From contig NZ_JARXVJ010000001.1 of NCBI RefSeq assembly GCF_029892445.1, forward strand, positions 1 through 64,000: a DNA stretch of 64,000 nt, in the 5' to 3' direction. Numbering within the stretch: the first letter of the stretch is position 1; the number at the start of each line of letters is the position of its first letter. A program made the position numbers and the translations under genes. The DNA comes from Chryseobacterium sp. H1D6B (GTDB taxonomy: Bacteria > Bacteroidota > Bacteroidia > Flavobacteriales > Weeksellaceae). Positions 62,715-64,000 of the stretch are shown here, piece after piece. Under the pieces are notes generated by a model that did not search any database, was not told where the DNA came from, and worked only from the letters and a program-made list of their open reading frames with translations.

Positions 62715-64000
62715 TTACCAATTGTTTCCTGACATGATTAACACCTGGCTTTCGGTTCCGTATTTTATCTCATTAAGAAACATTTCCTTTCCCTGATCCA
62801 GAGGAATTAAAGAAATACCCCGGCGTTCATATTCAGTTTCAAGTGTCGGTGAGACCATACCTGCTCCTTTCCAGGGTCCCCAGTTAATGGAAATTACTTT
62901 TCCTTTTAACTTCTTGTTTAGGGCATTGGCATAATCATCCAGTACAGAGTTTGCAGCTGCATAATCTGTCTGGCCTTTGTTCCCGTATACTGATGCAATA
63001 CTTGAAAAGAGCACAACAAATTGGCAATCTGGACGCAGCTGTTCTGCTAGTACACGCAAAGGTTTCACTTTGGTATCAAAGACGCGTCCAAATGAACTTG
63101 TCGTCTTCTGCTTGAACAGCTTATCTTCCAAAAGACCTGCTCCATGAATGACACCGTCTAAACGGTCATATTTTTCGTAAATATTGTTTAGGAGATTATT
63201 TAGTCCATTCTCATCACAAAGATCCAGCGATTCATACACTACTGTACTTCCAAGTTGTTCCATATCACGGATTGTCCGTAAGATCTGATTATTTTTATAA
63301 ATTCTTATAGTCTCTTTTTCTATTTCAGAAGGAGAAGTGAATTTCCCAGTTTTAATGAGATAAGCCCTTATTTCCTCCTTCGTTTTCATTGCTTCTAATT
63401 CTTTCAGATCAGCTGTTTCATCTCTTGGATCTGCCGAACGGCCTACAAGAATATAGGTACACGGGTAAGCTTCTGACATGTGTTTAGAGAGTTCGGAAGT
63501 AATTCCTTGTGCCCCTCCGAGCACTAAAACAACAGACTGCTCCTCCAATTTGATATGTGCTTCTTCCAAACTGGTTGACAACGGCGACGGGATGATATCC
63601 GCTTTGTACCGTTGATTTTGTTTATAAGTCACTTCAACAGCTTTGTCGGTTGTGAATATTTCTTTTAATGCGATCTCAGCAATATGATCTATTTCCTGGG
63701 AAGTGCCCAAACTGATCATCCTGCAGGTTATCTGCTCAAACTCGCGCGCCAGACTTTTAAAAAGACCTGAATACCCTTGGTAATGGCGCAGTACACGGGC
63801 GTCGGTTAACTCTTGAAGATGTGCCGGAATATCAGAGATAAGATAAACCCATTTGGCTTTATCGAGATCTAATTTTTTAATAAGCCCGACATGATCAATG
63901 ATATCATGTTTAACAGATGATGAGAACAGGTCCAGAATAATCAGTCCGTCAAAATCAGTAAGATCCGCCTCTGTATCCACTAATTCCGCAATAGCACCAT
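62715..64000 (-). CDS. PKS/secondary-lipid synthase subunit with C-terminal ketoreductase, cut by right edge
   Basis: The frame is open to the right edge, so only the last 428 or so codons are present and the N-terminus lies outside. The visible part is a ketoreductase. It has the NADPH loop VLVLGGAQGITSELSKHM, a catalytic Ser/Tyr region (SSIASVYGNKGQTDYAAANS) and the post-catalytic INWGPWKGAGMV. The upstream structural half (YLISDIPAHLQEL; LRHYQGYSGLFKSLAREF) resembles PfaA-type ketoreductases, which normally follow KS, AT and ACP domains. The stop is 19 bases before the next PKS gene's ATG. Confidence 0.9.
   Translation of the reverse strand, partial: GAIAELVDTEADLTDFDGLIILDLFSSSVKHDIIDHVGLIKKLDLDKAKWVYLISDIPAHLQELTDARVLRHYQGYSGLFKSLAREFEQITCRMISLGTSQEIDHIAEIALKEIFTTDKAVEVTYKQNQRYKADIIPSPLSTSLEEAHIKLEEQSVVLVLGGAQGITSELSKHMSEAYPCTYILVGRSADPRDETADLKELEAMKTKEEIRAYLIKTGKFTSPSEIEKETIRIYKNNQILRTIRDMEQLGSTVVYESLDLCDENGLNNLLNNIYEKYDRLDGVIHGAGLLEDKLFKQKTTSSFGRVFDTKVKPLRVLAEQLRPDCQFVVLFSSIASVYGNKGQTDYAAANSVLDDYANALNKKLKGKVISINWGPWKGAGMVSPTLETEYERRGISLIPLDQGKEMFLNEIKYGTESQVLIMSGNNW

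Noticed and set aside
58463..64000. Classical PUFA (EPA/DHA) synthase
   Set aside because: The visible part lacks tandem carrier domains, the double DH of PfaC and a PfaD-type enoylreductase, and the glycosyl- and acyltransferases point elsewhere. The truncated right end leaves some doubt.

Overview
The window looks like a chromosomal segment of a Chryseobacterium-type flavobacterium (Bacteroidota). The DNA is AT-rich. Two secreted proteins end in type IX secretion (T9SS type A) sorting domains, there are RHS/YD-repeat proteins of the Bacteroidota kind, and several genes are preceded by the TAnnTTTG -7 box typical of this phylum. No rRNA, tRNA, CRISPR array or transposase was seen. Genus assignment is inference from gene style.

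Layout. 1-6996 (minus): a secreted T9SS cargo protein followed by two RHS/YD-repeat proteins, the second running off the left edge. 7283-14765 (minus): a DUF2652-like protein, then a tripartite RND efflux operon (outer-membrane factor, pump, adaptor) next to an AraC-type regulator broken by one in-frame stop. 14964-20351: an alpha/beta hydrolase, two MFS transporters, an AraC regulator, a LOG-family protein and an Lrp/AsnC regulator. 20415-24758: a four-gene redox cassette (SDR, Tat-exported aldo/keto reductase, cupin lipoprotein, carboxymuconolactone-decarboxylase-like protein) with a divergent AraC regulator. 25383-28933: a tightly packed three-gene cassette of a GTPase, a tail-anchored coiled-coil protein and a polytopic membrane protein, possibly a GTPase-centred conflict or envelope system. 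29375-32775: a T9SS-secreted protein, then a flavin monooxygenase with its own AraC regulator.

33018-40569 is the most distinctive region: an R-body (reb) locus. It has four near-identical tandem RebB genes, each preceded by its own RNA hairpin, two more divergent RebB-like genes and several accessory proteins. One accessory protein appears to need a -1 frameshift on an A10 run to be made full length. A four-gene plus-strand unit (unknown protein, membrane protein, LiaS/NarX-type kinase, LuxR-type response regulator) converges on it and may control it.

41090-50829 holds a siderophore-interacting flavoprotein with an AraC regulator, small secreted proteins and lipoproteins, two flavin amine/amino-acid oxidases with an unknown small Trp/Cys-containing protein upstream, an exported glutaminase, and a lipid acyltransferase.

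51919-64000 (minus) is a near-seamless operon for an apparently glycosylated, acylated polyketide-like or secondary lipid. It comprises a multidomain protein with a ketoreductase end (cut by the right edge), a KS-AT-DH protein with a fused phosphopantetheinyl transferase, a free acyl carrier protein, an alpha/beta hydrolase, a tandem-duplicated fused glycosyltransferase, two paralogous condensation-type acyltransferases and a membrane protein. I infer that the PKS builds an acyl chain on the ACP, the glycosyltransferases add one or two sugars, and the HxxxDG acyltransferases esterify the product. The product is unknown.
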